The notes beneath the pieces are model-generated. The model made no database searches. It saw only the letters and a list, made by a program, of their open reading frames with translations, and had not been told where the DNA came from. A stretch of 64,000 bases of DNA from an uncultured Capnocytophaga sp. (GTDB lineage Bacteria; Bacteroidota; Bacteroidia; Flavobacteriales; Flavobacteriaceae), in the NCBI RefSeq assembly GCF_937936315.1, contig NZ_CALGWU010000025.1:62001-126000 (forward strand). Direction: 5' to 3'. Numbering within the stretch: the stretch's first letter is position 1; every line of letters begins with the position of its first letter. The translations under genes and the position numbers were made by a program. Positions 51,428 to 60,744 of this stretch are shown in pieces.

Positions 51428-52612
51428 ATGAAAAGAAATTTAATAATAGGTATGTTTCTCGCCCTTGCGGCTTGCGCTCCTAAAGAAGATGTAGGAGGAG
51501 GAACTAAAGCAGGAGGTCAATCGGCAGTACTGCTCCAAAAAGACGGCAATAAAACTGCCGAATTTTCCTCTCCAGTAGCTGTCTCAGCTCAGGCTAATGA
51601 AGTAGGTACTCAAAAAACAGTTGCTTACCAAGTTCAATTGTTTAAAGAAAACAATAGCAATTTATCTGCTTTTATCTCTTTAGATAATAACCAAGTAGCA
51701 AAATATAACAGCCTATATGGCACTAATTATATTGCTCTACCTGCTAAGTATATTTCATATGATAAAACCCTAAAAATCAAAGCTGGTAACATTCTATCAG
51801 ACGAAGGAACTGCTAGCATAACCGTTTCAGATGAACTAAAAGACAACACTACTTATATGTTTGCCTTACGACTCACCGCGGTAAGTGGAGCTAGTGTTAC
51901 CCCTAACACCCAACTGCTCATGGTAAGCTTTGAAAAAGTAAAAGGTCAAATTAAAAACACCCTAGCTGTTACTCGTGATGAATTTTTACTAATTGACAAT
52001 GGTGGTTCTAATGCAAGTGATATTGGTGGCACTTTCACCTTAGAAGGACTTATCAATATACAAAAATTTAGAGGCCCTGGTGATAACGGCGACGCTGGTA
52101 TTTCTACCTTTATGGGTACAGAAGGTCAAACTTTAATGCGCTTTGGAGATGCTGGTGTAGACCCCGACCACTTGCAAGCTAATGGTCAAGATATAGGCGT
52201 AAAATTTAAAACTAACCAATGGTATCACATTGCTATAGTAGTAGATGGCAGCAAAACTATCGCCTATGTAAATGGTAAAAAAGTAACTGAATATAATACT
52301 TCTGGTAGCCTTGGTTCTTTCTTTATCGGACGTAGCTACAACAGCAACCGCGGTATCGTAGCTCGTTTTAGCGAAATCCGTTTGTGGAACATAGCTCGTA
52401 CCGTTACACAAATAAAAGATAACATGTACGAAGTGAAAAACACTGAAAGTGGATTGTACGCTTACTGGAAAATGAATGAAGTGAAAAACAATAAAATACC
52501 TGACGTTTCTGGCAATAACCGCGATCTTATCCTAAGAGGTCAGGCTAACAAAAATGGTAGACTAACTATCCAACTACACGAAGAAGAGAAAGGTGTAAAA
52601 ATAACTGAATAA
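51428..52612 (+). CDS. DUF1735-LamG surface lipoprotein
   Basis: The 394-residue lipoprotein has lipobox LALAAC, Cys16, followed by APKEDVG. Residues 30-170 are a BT_3987-like N-terminal domain (DUF1735), with YQVQLFKENNSNLSAFISLD and TTYMFALRLTAVSGASVTPN. Residues 175-370 are a LamG/concanavalin-like jelly roll (NQWYHIAIVVDGSKTIAYVN, and RFSEIRLWNIARTVTQIKD). LamG domains bind carbohydrate or protein. It is probably a surface binding subunit of the deglycosylation complex. It lies 11 bp after the previous gene and 1 bp before the GH18 gene. Confidence 0.82.
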   Translation: MKRNLIIGMFLALAACAPKEDVGGGTKAGGQSAVLLQKDGNKTAEFSSPVAVSAQANEVGTQKTVAYQVQLFKENNSNLSAFISLDNNQVAKYNSLYGTNYIALPAKYISYDKTLKIKAGNILSDEGTASITVSDELKDNTTYMFALRLTAVSGASVTPNTQLLMVSFEKVKGQIKNTLAVTRDEFLLIDNGGSNASDIGGTFTLEGLINIQKFRGPGDNGDAGISTFMGTEGQTLMRFGDAGVDPDHLQANGQDIGVKFKTNQWYHIAIVVDGSKTIAYVNGKKVTEYNTSGSLGSFFIGRSYNSNRGIVARFSEIRLWNIARTVTQIKDNMYEVKNTESGLYAYWKMNEVKNNKIPDVSGNNRDLILRGQANKNGRLTIQLHEEEKGVKITE

Positions 52613-52613
52613 T

Positions 52614-54014
52614 ATGAAAGCAAAATACATCATAGCCAATATAATGATAGGTGCAGCATTGCTGTACGCTTGCGACAAAGACAAAATAGAGTTGCCTCAG
52701 CCCGAGAACAATACTATGAGTAGCCAAGGAAGTTCCTTGTATTACAAAACAGCTCCTCAACAAGAGGAAACTACCTTTACCGCCGATGGTTCTTATACAT
52801 TTGCAATCAAAACTGGAAAAGCCGCTACCGATGCTGGAACCGTTACATTGCTCACCGGCTCTATGGAAAAAATTGTAAAAGATTACAATGTTTTTAAAGG
52901 AGCTTCAGACTATAGTTTGTTACCTGCAGCCAACTATACTTTTGAAGGCTCTTCTTACTCCAAAGGTGCTACTGAAGCTGAAGTAAAAGTTACTATCAAA
53001 GACTTTGCTTCTTTGGATTATGGTGACTACCTACTCCCTTTAAAAGTAGAAATGGCTGGTCAACAAGTATTCCATTTAGTAAAAGTGCATAAAGATGGTG
53101 ATTATACCGCTCTTAGCGAAACCTCTAAAAAACCTATGCCTCCCGGAACCTATAGCTGCCCCGACCGCAAAGAACCTATGAAAATGGTAGCTTACGTAGA
53201 AACTAACGACTGGGATATCCGCAATATGGGTCAGTTCATACTCAAAGATAGTAAAAAACCTGTATTTGACATAGTAGTTCTCTTTGCTGCCAATATGAAC
53301 TACGATGCTAAAAAAGGTAAACGCTATTTGTTCTTCAACGACAAATTGCAACCTATCCTCAAAGACCCCGATAAATATATCAAACCTTTGAGAGATAGAG
53401 GTATAAAAGTAATAGTAGATATCTTACCTAACCACCAAGGGGTAGGTTACTACAACTTCCAAAACTACGAAGAAGCTCTTGAATTTGCTCGCGAATGTAA
53501 ACAATACGCTGATAAATATGGTTTTGATGGCTACGATATAGATGAAGAATATGCAGAATATTACAAACTTCCTCAAAAACCTACAAAAGATAATGAATCT
53601 ATCTTATGGTTTATGCGAGCCATGAAGGAAGTAATGCCTGATAAACTCCTTACACTATATGACTATGGACATTATTTATCTAGTAGTGATGTTGACGATC
53701 AAGGAAAAGGAGCTAAAGATTACTTAGATTACAGCTGGGCAAACTATTGGGAAAGACATGGTTCTTACTCAGGAGTTCCCAAAGAAAAATATGGACAATA
53801 TTCTATTGAAGCTAACTGGTCTACTAGTTACACAACTTATTCAGCAGATTATAACCTCCAAGGATGCTATGGATTACTTATGATATTCAACATCAATGGA
53901 CGTGATATAAAAAGTGGTGATGTAACTGATGACTTAAGTGATGCTACTAGAAAATTTTATGGTGAAGAATGTATTTTCTCAGGCAAATACCATAAAGGTC
54001 CTAAAGATAGGTAA
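52614..54014 (+). CDS. GH18 endo-beta-N-acetylglucosaminidase lipoprotein
   Basis: The 466-residue lipoprotein has lipobox LLYAC, Cys20, then DKDKIE, a good surface export signal. Residues 40-165 are a DUF1735 domain. Residues 185-460 are the GH18 barrel, with the catalytic motif DGYDIDEE at 305-312, Glu312 being the general acid. Family members of this type (EndoF/EndoS-like) cut between the two GlcNAc residues of N-glycans on glycoproteins. The rest of the pocket (VDILPNHQGVGYYNF, YSWANYWERHG) fits that group. It is the last gene and the only one with an intact active site. Confidence 0.88.
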   Translation: MKAKYIIANIMIGAALLYACDKDKIELPQPENNTMSSQGSSLYYKTAPQQEETTFTADGSYTFAIKTGKAATDAGTVTLLTGSMEKIVKDYNVFKGASDYSLLPAANYTFEGSSYSKGATEAEVKVTIKDFASLDYGDYLLPLKVEMAGQQVFHLVKVHKDGDYTALSETSKKPMPPGTYSCPDRKEPMKMVAYVETNDWDIRNMGQFILKDSKKPVFDIVVLFAANMNYDAKKGKRYLFFNDKLQPILKDPDKYIKPLRDRGIKVIVDILPNHQGVGYYNFQNYEEALEFARECKQYADKYGFDGYDIDEEYAEYYKLPQKPTKDNESILWFMRAMKEVMPDKLLTLYDYGHYLSSSDVDDQGKGAKDYLDYSWANYWERHGSYSGVPKEKYGQYSIEANWSTSYTTYSADYNLQGCYGLLMIFNINGRDIKSGDVTDDLSDATRKFYGEECIFSGKYHKGPKDR

Positions 54015-54035
54015 TACTTAATTACTTTATAAAAG

Positions 54036-54071
54036 AAGAGGCTACCCTCACGTATTGGAGGGTAGCCTCTT
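54036..54071. terminator. bidirectional terminator, PUL and lysC
   Basis: A perfect 14-bp stem: AAGAGGCTACCCTC (54036-54049) with 54058-54071, then T-rich. It closes the PUL and, on the other strand, the aspartate kinase gene. Confidence 0.9.
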
Positions 54072-54095
54072 TATTTTAAATTACTACTAATTTAT

Positions 54096-55346
54096 TTATG
54101 CTACTACTATTTGTACCGTGTCGGCAGCAACTTGTTTGAGTAGTACGATTTTTCCCGTTTCTACTTCTTGTATAGCAGCTTGGGTGGCGTGGCGAATGGT
54201 ATAAAGTATTACTTTATCGGTAACCGATACTTTAAAACGCTCTTCTAATTTTTCTAATAGTTCTGCTAAGGTATCAAACTTATTGTCTACGCATACCGAG
54301 AAACTAATAGCTGAGTTCTGTATCACACTTACCTTCATTTTGGCGTTATGCAAACTATTGAAAATATAACTTATACCTTCTTCTACTATAAACGAAAAAT
54401 CACGAGAGGAGAACGAGAGCAGTATTTGGTCTTTTTTAAGAATAAAGCAAGGTACTTTAGGGGTTAGTTCAGATACATTGCACACTGCACTTCCTTCAGC
54501 TGTAGGATTCACGAATGAACGTACATAGAGAGGAATTTCTTTTTGTTGTAGGGGTTGTAAGGTTTTAGGGTGAATCACCGAAGCTCCATAGAAAGCTAAT
54601 TCTATAGCCTCTTTATATGGGATTTTGTGTAAGAGTTCAGTATGTTCAAAATAACGAGGGTCGGCATTGAGTACCCCTGGCACATCTTTCCATATTGTAA
54701 CACTCTCGGCATTGAGGCAATAGGCAAAAATAGCGGCGGTATAATCGGAGCCTTCACGCCCTAAGGTAGTGGTGAAAAAGTTAGCATCACTTCCCAAGAA
54801 TCCTTGAGTGATGTTCAACAGCGATTTGTTGATATGAGTGCGAATATTGCTTTGTGTTTCTTCCCAATCAATAGAGGCATCACGATAGTTACTATCTGTT
54901 TTTACGAGATTACGCACATCTATCCAAGTATTTTTAATACCATTATCGTTTAAAAACTGACTGATAATAGTTGTAGAAATGAGTTCTCCAAAGCCAATAA
55001 CTTGGTCGTATACAAAGCTGTGTTTTGGTGACTTATTGCGTTCTAGAAAGGAAGTGAGTTCGGCAAAAAGCCCATCGACTTTCCAGTATACAGGGTGATT
55101 TTCATCGGTAAATAACTCGCGAATGATATGATAGTGAAAATCCTTTATCACTTGAATGCTCTCTGCGAGTTTTTCTTGCTCTTTGAAATAGCTATTCACT
55201 ACCACCTCTAAAGCATTGGTAGTCTTCCCCATAGCCGAAATGACAATGAGGGTATTGGTATAACCTACATTTTCTAATATTTTAGCGACATTGCGCACGC
55301 CTGCAGCATCTTTCACTGAGGCACCTCCAAATTTGAATATCTGCAT
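54096..55346 (-). CDS. lysC: aspartate kinase, monofunctional
   Basis: The 416-residue enzyme phosphorylates aspartate, the first step to lysine, threonine, methionine and diaminopimelate. It starts with FKFGGASVKDAAGVRNVA (the KFGGxSV signature). TTLGREGSDYTAAIFAYCL near 205 is the ATP and substrate region. The C-terminal 110 residues are ACT-like regulatory repeats (NAKMKVSVIQNSAISFSVCV). It is single-domain and not fused to homoserine dehydrogenase. A heptad tract lies in its leader. Confidence 0.9.
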   Translation of the reverse strand: MQIFKFGGASVKDAAGVRNVAKILENVGYTNTLIVISAMGKTTNALEVVVNSYFKEQEKLAESIQVIKDFHYHIIRELFTDENHPVYWKVDGLFAELTSFLERNKSPKHSFVYDQVIGFGELISTTIISQFLNDNGIKNTWIDVRNLVKTDSNYRDASIDWEETQSNIRTHINKSLLNITQGFLGSDANFFTTTLGREGSDYTAAIFAYCLNAESVTIWKDVPGVLNADPRYFEHTELLHKIPYKEAIELAFYGASVIHPKTLQPLQQKEIPLYVRSFVNPTAEGSAVCNVSELTPKVPCFILKKDQILLSFSSRDFSFIVEEGISYIFNSLHNAKMKVSVIQNSAISFSVCVDNKFDTLAELLEKLEERFKVSVTDKVILYTIRHATQAAIQEVETGKIVLLKQVAADTVQIVVA

Positions 55347-55354
55347 TTTAATTA

Positions 55355-55375
55355 GGTAAGAGGTAAGAGGTAAGA
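55355..55375. repeat. heptad tract, 3 units
   Basis: GGTAAGA repeated three times without change, 9 bp upstream of the lysC ATG, in its leader. Confidence 0.75.
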
Positions 55376-55412
55376 GTTATGTATCTAAGACCTATTACCG
55401 AAATTGATAGGG

Positions 55413-55420
55413 CAAAAGTA
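55413..55420 (-). promoter_or_regulatory. lysC: -7 box of lysC
   Basis: The minus strand reads TACTTTTG, 67 bp before the ATG. Confidence 0.65.
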
Positions 55421-55497
55421 GTGTATTTTGGTGAAAACAGAAAAGAGAAATAAGAAAAATATCAATTAGATAATTTGTTGTTATATCTATAACTAAA

Positions 55498-55529
55498 AAT
55501 AAGCGTTGAGGAAATTCTCAACGCTTATT
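55498..55529 (-). terminator. terminator of the lipocalin-OmpA unit
   Basis: AATAAGCGTTGAG (55498-55510) pairs perfectly with 55517-55529, 20 bp after the OmpA-like stop. Confidence 0.85.
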
Positions 55530-55548
55530 TTATTTGCTATGTTATATT

Positions 55549-56238
55549 TTATTGTCCAGCTTGTTTTTTAGCTTCTTCTTTCATTTTTTCGTTAGGAACG
55601 ATTACCACATTCACACGGCGGTTTTTAGCACGTCCATCAGGAGTGTCATTACTTGCTACAGGATTTTTCTCTCCATACCATTTAGTAGTAAAGCGACTAC
55701 CTGCTAAACCTTTATTTTTAAAATAGCTAGTAACGGCTTGTGCGCGGCGTTGTGAAAGACCTAAGTTATACTCATCTTTACCTACACTATCAGTGTGACC
55801 TGCTACTATCACGTTAGTATCAGGATATTCTTTAAGGATAGCAGAAAGTTTATCAAGAGTTTGTTTTGATTTTTCGTTGATGTTGAACTTATTAGTATCA
55901 AAGTATACACCTCCGTTATTTTCGTCAAAAGTAACTACAATACCATCATCTATGCGTTTTACATCAGCACCTGGGATTTCTTGTTCTATTTTTTTAGCTT
56001 GTTTATCCATTTGGTTACCAATAACGGCGCCAGCAGCACCACCCACTACAGTACCTAAGACAGCTCCTAGCTCACTATTTTGTCCGTTACCTACATTGTT
56101 TCCTAAGATAGCTCCTAATAAAGCTCCACCAGCTGCACCAATTACAGCTCCGCGTTGAGCTTTGTTTGTATTGTTGTATGCCTCACAACCTGTAAGCAAT
56201 ACAGCTGCAGACAAGGCTAAAACTACGAATTTCTTCAT
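55549..56238 (-). CDS. OmpA-family lipoprotein with glycine zipper
   Basis: The 229-residue lipoprotein has lipobox LLTGC, Cys18. Residues 28-78 are a glycine-zipper region (GAVIGAAGGALLGAILGNNV). Residues 105-222 are an OmpA-like peptidoglycan-binding domain (VIVAGHTDSVGKDEYNLGLS, and RRVNVVIVPN with the conserved Arg). It resembles YiaD and Pal-like proteins that link outer membrane and cell wall. It lies 18 bp after the lipocalin-like gene, and the pair is typical of Flavobacteriaceae. Confidence 0.9.
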   Translation of the reverse strand: MKKFVVLALSAAVLLTGCEAYNNTNKAQRGAVIGAAGGALLGAILGNNVGNGQNSELGAVLGTVVGGAAGAVIGNQMDKQAKKIEQEIPGADVKRIDDGIVVTFDENNGGVYFDTNKFNINEKSKQTLDKLSAILKEYPDTNVIVAGHTDSVGKDEYNLGLSQRRAQAVTSYFKNKGLAGSRFTTKWYGEKNPVASNDTPDGRAKNRRVNVVIVPNEKMKEEAKKQAGQ

Positions 56239-56256
56239 TTTTTCTTATGGTTTTAA

Positions 56257-56748
56257 TTATTTTACAAAGTTCATTGAGATAACAAAAGGTTTGCCATCTA
56301 CTCTTACGGTTTGTTCCCATACCATTGCATTTTCTGATAGGCTTGCTAAGTGCAAACGAATACCTGCATTGGTTTCTGATTTGTATTTTTCATTTGTAGG
56401 TTTCAACAAGAAATCGTAATATCCTGTAGATTTATCGATTTGTTGTACTACGAAAATAAAATTTCTCTGTCCTGTAGAACAACCACCAGCATTAATAGTA
56501 TAGTATCCACGGTTGTTATTGGGTACAAATTTCCAAGTACTACCTTCAAAACATTCTTTTGAAGTATCGTTCAATAAGGTAACATCAAACTTACCTTTTT
56601 CACTATAGGTAATAGACTGTAGAGTCCATTCTCCTTTGATAGTTTTGTTGGCTACGTTTGTTTCTTTAGGTTTAGAGGTCATTGAGTTAGAACTCTTACA
56701 AGCTATTACAAATGCTGCCATTACAAATAGAAGTACAATTTTTCTCAT
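56257..56748 (-). CDS. lipocalin-like lipoprotein upstream of ompA-like gene
   Basis: The 163-residue lipoprotein has lipobox FVIAC, Cys17. The core starts with IKGEWTLQSITYSEKGKFDV, the GxW motif of lipocalin-like domains, and continues to TWKFVPNNNRGYYTINAGG and a C-terminal strand VISMNFV. It is periplasmic or inner-leaflet by its Cys context (CKSSNS). It is cotranscribed with the OmpA-like gene from a TACTTTTG box. The ligand is unknown. Confidence 0.82.
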   Translation of the reverse strand: MRKIVLLFVMAAFVIACKSSNSMTSKPKETNVANKTIKGEWTLQSITYSEKGKFDVTLLNDTSKECFEGSTWKFVPNNNRGYYTINAGGCSTGQRNFIFVVQQIDKSTGYYDFLLKPTNEKYKSETNAGIRLHLASLSENAMVWEQTVRVDGKPFVISMNFVK

Positions 56749-56773
56749 CTTGATAAATAATTTTTTTTGGGGG

Positions 56774-56781
56774 CAAAAGTA
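56774..56781 (-). promoter_or_regulatory. -7 box of the lipocalin-OmpA unit
   Basis: The minus strand reads TACTTTTG followed by CCCCC, 26 bp before the ATG. Confidence 0.7.
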
Positions 56782-56820
56782 CAGTATTTATTGATAACTT
56801 CCATAACAATTAACTAAATA

Positions 56821-57582
56821 TTAACATTCTATTACTAAATTATCATAGGCTAAGAAAATATTTTTGGGCAGGTTTTGTTGTATGTGGTCGTGAAATCCAA
56901 AGGTTTGACTTATGTGTGTAAGGAAAGTGCGTTTGGGTTGTACTTGTGCTATAATTTCTAATGCTTCCGATAAATTGAGATGTGTAGGGTGAGCTTGTTC
57001 TCTCAAGCAGTTCAACACTAATGTATCTACGCCCTTCAGTTTTTCTATTTCGGTGTTTTCTATATATTTAGCATCGGTGATGTAAGCAAAATTTTCAATT
57101 CGGTAGCCTATAATGGGCAAATTACCGTGCATCACGTGTATAGGTTGTATCGTTTTTCCGTACAAAGTAAAAGGGGTGTAGTTTATTTCGTGAGCAATTA
57201 CTGAGGGAGCGCCCTCATATCTATTTTCGGTAGCAAATATATAAGCAAAACGGACTCTCAATTCATTGAGTACGCGTTTGAGTCCATAGATAGGCATATC
57301 CCCTTGAAGGTGGACAAAGGGGCGTATGTCGTCCATACCAGCGGTATGATCGGCGTGTTCGTGAGTAAATAGGATAGCCTCTAAGTGTTGTACTTCGTTA
57401 GTGAGGATCTGTTGCCTAAAATCAGGACTACAATCTATTACAATATTGGTATTATCCCAACTGATGAGTACCGAAGTGCGCAAACGTTTGTCTTTAGGAT
57501 TGGTACTTTTGCCTACAGGGTGGTCGCTTGCTATTACAGGAACCCCTTGCGAAGTGCCTGTACCGAGGAAAGTAATCTTCAT
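56821..57582 (-). CDS. MBL-fold metallohydrolase
   Basis: The 253-residue protein is a metallo-beta-lactamase-fold hydrolase of the PhnP/RNase Z-like group. ITFLGTGTSQGVPV opens the fold. The metal ligands are in THEHADHTAGMDD (His74, His76, Asp78, His79), with HVMHGNLPIIGYRIENFAYI (later His and Asp) and LTHISQTFGFHDH. The group includes phosphodiesterases acting on cyclic phosphates; no phn genes are near. It could act on a small phosphodiester or a tRNA end, but this cannot be decided. It is preceded by rpmH on the same strand. Confidence 0.82.
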   Translation of the reverse strand: MKITFLGTGTSQGVPVIASDHPVGKSTNPKDKRLRTSVLISWDNTNIVIDCSPDFRQQILTNEVQHLEAILFTHEHADHTAGMDDIRPFVHLQGDMPIYGLKRVLNELRVRFAYIFATENRYEGAPSVIAHEINYTPFTLYGKTIQPIHVMHGNLPIIGYRIENFAYITDAKYIENTEIEKLKGVDTLVLNCLREQAHPTHLNLSEALEIIAQVQPKRTFLTHISQTFGFHDHIQQNLPKNIFLAYDNLVIEC

Positions 57583-57584
57583 TT

Positions 57585-57651
57585 TCAGGTGTCAGGTATT
57601 AGATAAGAGGTAAGAAATAAGAACTTTAGCTCTTACTTCTTACCTCTTACT
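57585..57651. repeat. heptad tract folding into a hairpin after rpmH
   Basis: TCAGGTG, TCAGGTA, TTAGATA, AGAGGTA, AGAAATA run from 57585 to 57619. The segment after about 57626 is the same kind of tract in inverted orientation (CTTAC units). The two halves, 57601-57624 and 57628-57651, form a long, slightly imperfect hairpin 21 bp after the rpmH stop, so it probably serves as its terminator. Confidence 0.6.
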
Positions 57652-57671
57652 TTTTACCTTGTAAAAAAGGT

Positions 57672-57830
57672 TTATTTTTTATGACGTGGTTCTGAGGATA
57701 CAGTGAGTTTTTTGCGTCCTTTAGCACGACGACGTGCTAATACTTTTCTACCATTGGCAGTTGCCATACGTTCTCTAAAACCGTGTTTATTTCTTCTTTT
57801 TCTTTTTGAAGGTTGAAATGTTCTTTTCAT
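57672..57830 (-). CDS. rpmH: 50S ribosomal protein L34
   Basis: The 52-residue basic protein begins with [18 protein letters not shown], then [20 protein letters not shown], which is the L34 signature, and ends with RHKK. It binds 23S rRNA. In many bacteria it precedes rnpA and yidC near the origin; here it stands alone, between a secreted protein gene and the MBL hydrolase. yidD is at 2.2 kb, also unlinked. Its -7 box is at 57897-57904. Confidence 0.96.
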   Translation of the reverse strand: MKRTFQPSKRKRRNKHGFRERMATANGRKVLARRRAKGRKKLTVSSEPRHKK

Positions 57831-57896
57831 TGCTTGTTAATCTTTAAAATCTTATTAAAAATGATACTTTGTCTCTCTATTTTATCAATAGCGGGG

Positions 57897-57904
57897 CAAA
57901 AGTA
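57897..57904 (-). promoter_or_regulatory. rpmH: -7 box of rpmH
   Basis: The minus strand reads TACTTTTG followed by CCCC, 66 bp before the ATG. Confidence 0.7.
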
Positions 57905-57937
57905 CATCTTTTTTTTGGAATGACAAAATTTTTTATA

Positions 57938-57965
57938 GGTAAAAGGTAAGAGGTAAGAGGTAAGA
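57938..57965. repeat. heptad tract, 4 units
   Basis: GGTAAAA, then GGTAAGA three times, in strict 7-bp register, about 34 bp upstream of the rpmH -7 box. The unit is the same as at 55355-55375. Confidence 0.75.
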
Positions 57966-58024
57966 AACGGCTAAACCTTTATTTTACAACATTTTATTTG
58001 AAATAAAATTGTTGTTATACCTCT

Positions 58025-58783
58025 TTATTTTTTCTTATGTAATACTCTATATTCTTCGTAACACTGACTAATAGCTTCGAGTACTTGGAGGTCATTTGCG
58101 GTCATTATAAAGTCGTTAGAATAATTGCAAGAACGGATGATTTCTTCGAGTTCAGAGCGGTCTACTTGCAAGAGTTCTAATAGAGTTTCGCGGTCGTAAC
58201 GGGTGGAAAGAGCATCGCTCAATTGATTATCTTTGCGTATTTCTCTCAGTTTGCGCATTTCTTTTCCTTTGGCACTGAACGAACGGCTCAACAAGTCGGC
58301 TGGATTCATTACAGCACTGAGAACACGACCTACAGCACTAGCACTAGCACGGCTTTCATAACCTATTTCTAAGCCCGAAACGCTATATCGAGTATTGTTG
58401 TTAATAGGAGCGTTTTTAGCATCGATATCTAAATACCCTGTGAGTTTATAAGGGGTAATCACTACTTCTTCCAAGGCGTAAGCAAGTTCAGTCATCCCTA
58501 TTTTTAGTCCTTGGAATTTTATCATATCATTAGTAATCCTAATTTTAGTGGATTTATACCCCAAAAAAGATATATAAAGAGTATCATTAGCAGCTACTCT
58601 AATGGTAAAATCTCCTTTTTCATTAGTTGTAGTTCCTCGTACTTTGTTGAGGTTCAGGATATGAACATTGGCCATTGGCTTGTTGTTCTGCACACTATAC
58701 ACATGACCTTGCAACTCAGCTTCTTGAGCTGCCAATGTAGTTACGAACAACAATATACAAAAGCACAATATCTTCTTCATCAT
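58025..58783 (-). CDS. secreted CarboxypepD_reg-like protein
   Basis: The 252-residue protein has a Sec signal peptide (ILCFCILLFVTTLAAQ). Residues 20-105 form a carboxypeptidase regulatory-like beta-sandwich (LQGHVYSVQNNKPMANVHIL, then GTTTNEKGDFTIRV and FLGYKSTKIRITND) ending in EEVVITPYKL, as in SusC N-termini but without plug or barrel. The C-terminal 110 residues are helical and charged (SAKGKEMRKLREIRKDNQLS). Such proteins are common in Bacteroidota; the function is unknown. It could start 1 codon later, as the frame opens with MM. Confidence 0.78.
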   Translation of the reverse strand: MMKKILCFCILLFVTTLAAQEAELQGHVYSVQNNKPMANVHILNLNKVRGTTTNEKGDFTIRVAANDTLYISFLGYKSTKIRITNDMIKFQGLKIGMTELAYALEEVVITPYKLTGYLDIDAKNAPINNNTRYSVSGLEIGYESRASASAVGRVLSAVMNPADLLSRSFSAKGKEMRKLREIRKDNQLSDALSTRYDRETLLELLQVDRSELEEIIRSCNYSNDFIMTANDLQVLEAISQCYEEYRVLHKKK

Positions 58784-58872
58784 AATCGATTCTTTTTAAG
58801 GGTAAAAAATAGGTGTAGAGTGGGAATGTATAGGTCACACTCCCACAGAACACCTTAAATTAATTTCAATTA

Positions 58873-60177
<1,305 letters not shown>

Positions 60178-60194
60178 TTAATTATTTACTTTGT

Positions 60195-60215
60195 TTAGGT
60201 GTCAGGCGTTAGGTG
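60195..60215. repeat. heptad tract, 3 units
   Basis: TTAGGTG, TCAGGCG, TTAGGTG in strict register, in the gap between the DinB-like gene and eno. A 9-bp repeat (AGTTATCTG twice) follows at about 60225-60243. Confidence 0.6.
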
Positions 60216-60268
60216 GACATTTCTAAGTTATCTGAGTTATCTGAGTTAATAATGCTAATTGTTAATTA

Positions 60269-60742
60269 TCAATTATTAAAGCTTTGTCTTGCCCAAAAGA
60301 AAGGAGGCTCGATACCTAAAGCGCGGAGGTAGGTGTATCCTTGTCCGCGGTGATGCGACTCATTTTCAATAGCGTATAATATCCACTGAGCAAAAGTAAA
60401 AGTCATTTGATAAATAGTAAGTGATTGGGTATAATCACCCACTTCTTTCCATTCACGATCAATGATTTCAGTAACCTTGTCCCACAAAGCTAACACTTCT
60501 GTTTTAGTAGTTGGGAACTGCCCTTCAGTGTAAAAAGGGGTATGTTTTTCGTGGAGTGTTTCTGTGAAAATATAGTTAGTAATCATCAAAAACTCTTCTA
60601 CCATTTGCGAAAATGGTCGCAAATTAGCTATACTGAACTCAAAGAGGTCTTTCTCGGGGAAAGCCTCAATCACGTTGCGGGTGAGGGCACGTGCATCTTT
60701 AAAATTAGAGAGTAGAGCTGAAGGGGTAAGTAACTCTTTCAT
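60269..60742 (-). CDS. DinB-like four-helix protein
   Basis: The 157-residue cytoplasmic protein matches the DinB/YfiT four-helix bundle in length and plan. FSIANLRPFSQMVEEFLMIT carries the first helix of the metal site, WDKVTEIIDREWKEV the middle, and ENESHHRGQGYTYLRALGIE the last with two His. Members bind divalent metal and act as thiol transferases or in stress responses; the reaction here is unknown. It lies 2 bp after carA and is probably cotranscribed with it. Confidence 0.75.
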   Translation of the reverse strand: MKELLTPSALLSNFKDARALTRNVIEAFPEKDLFEFSIANLRPFSQMVEEFLMITNYIFTETLHEKHTPFYTEGQFPTTKTEVLALWDKVTEIIDREWKEVGDYTQSLTIYQMTFTFAQWILYAIENESHHRGQGYTYLRALGIEPPFFWARQSFNN

Positions 60743-60744
60743 TA

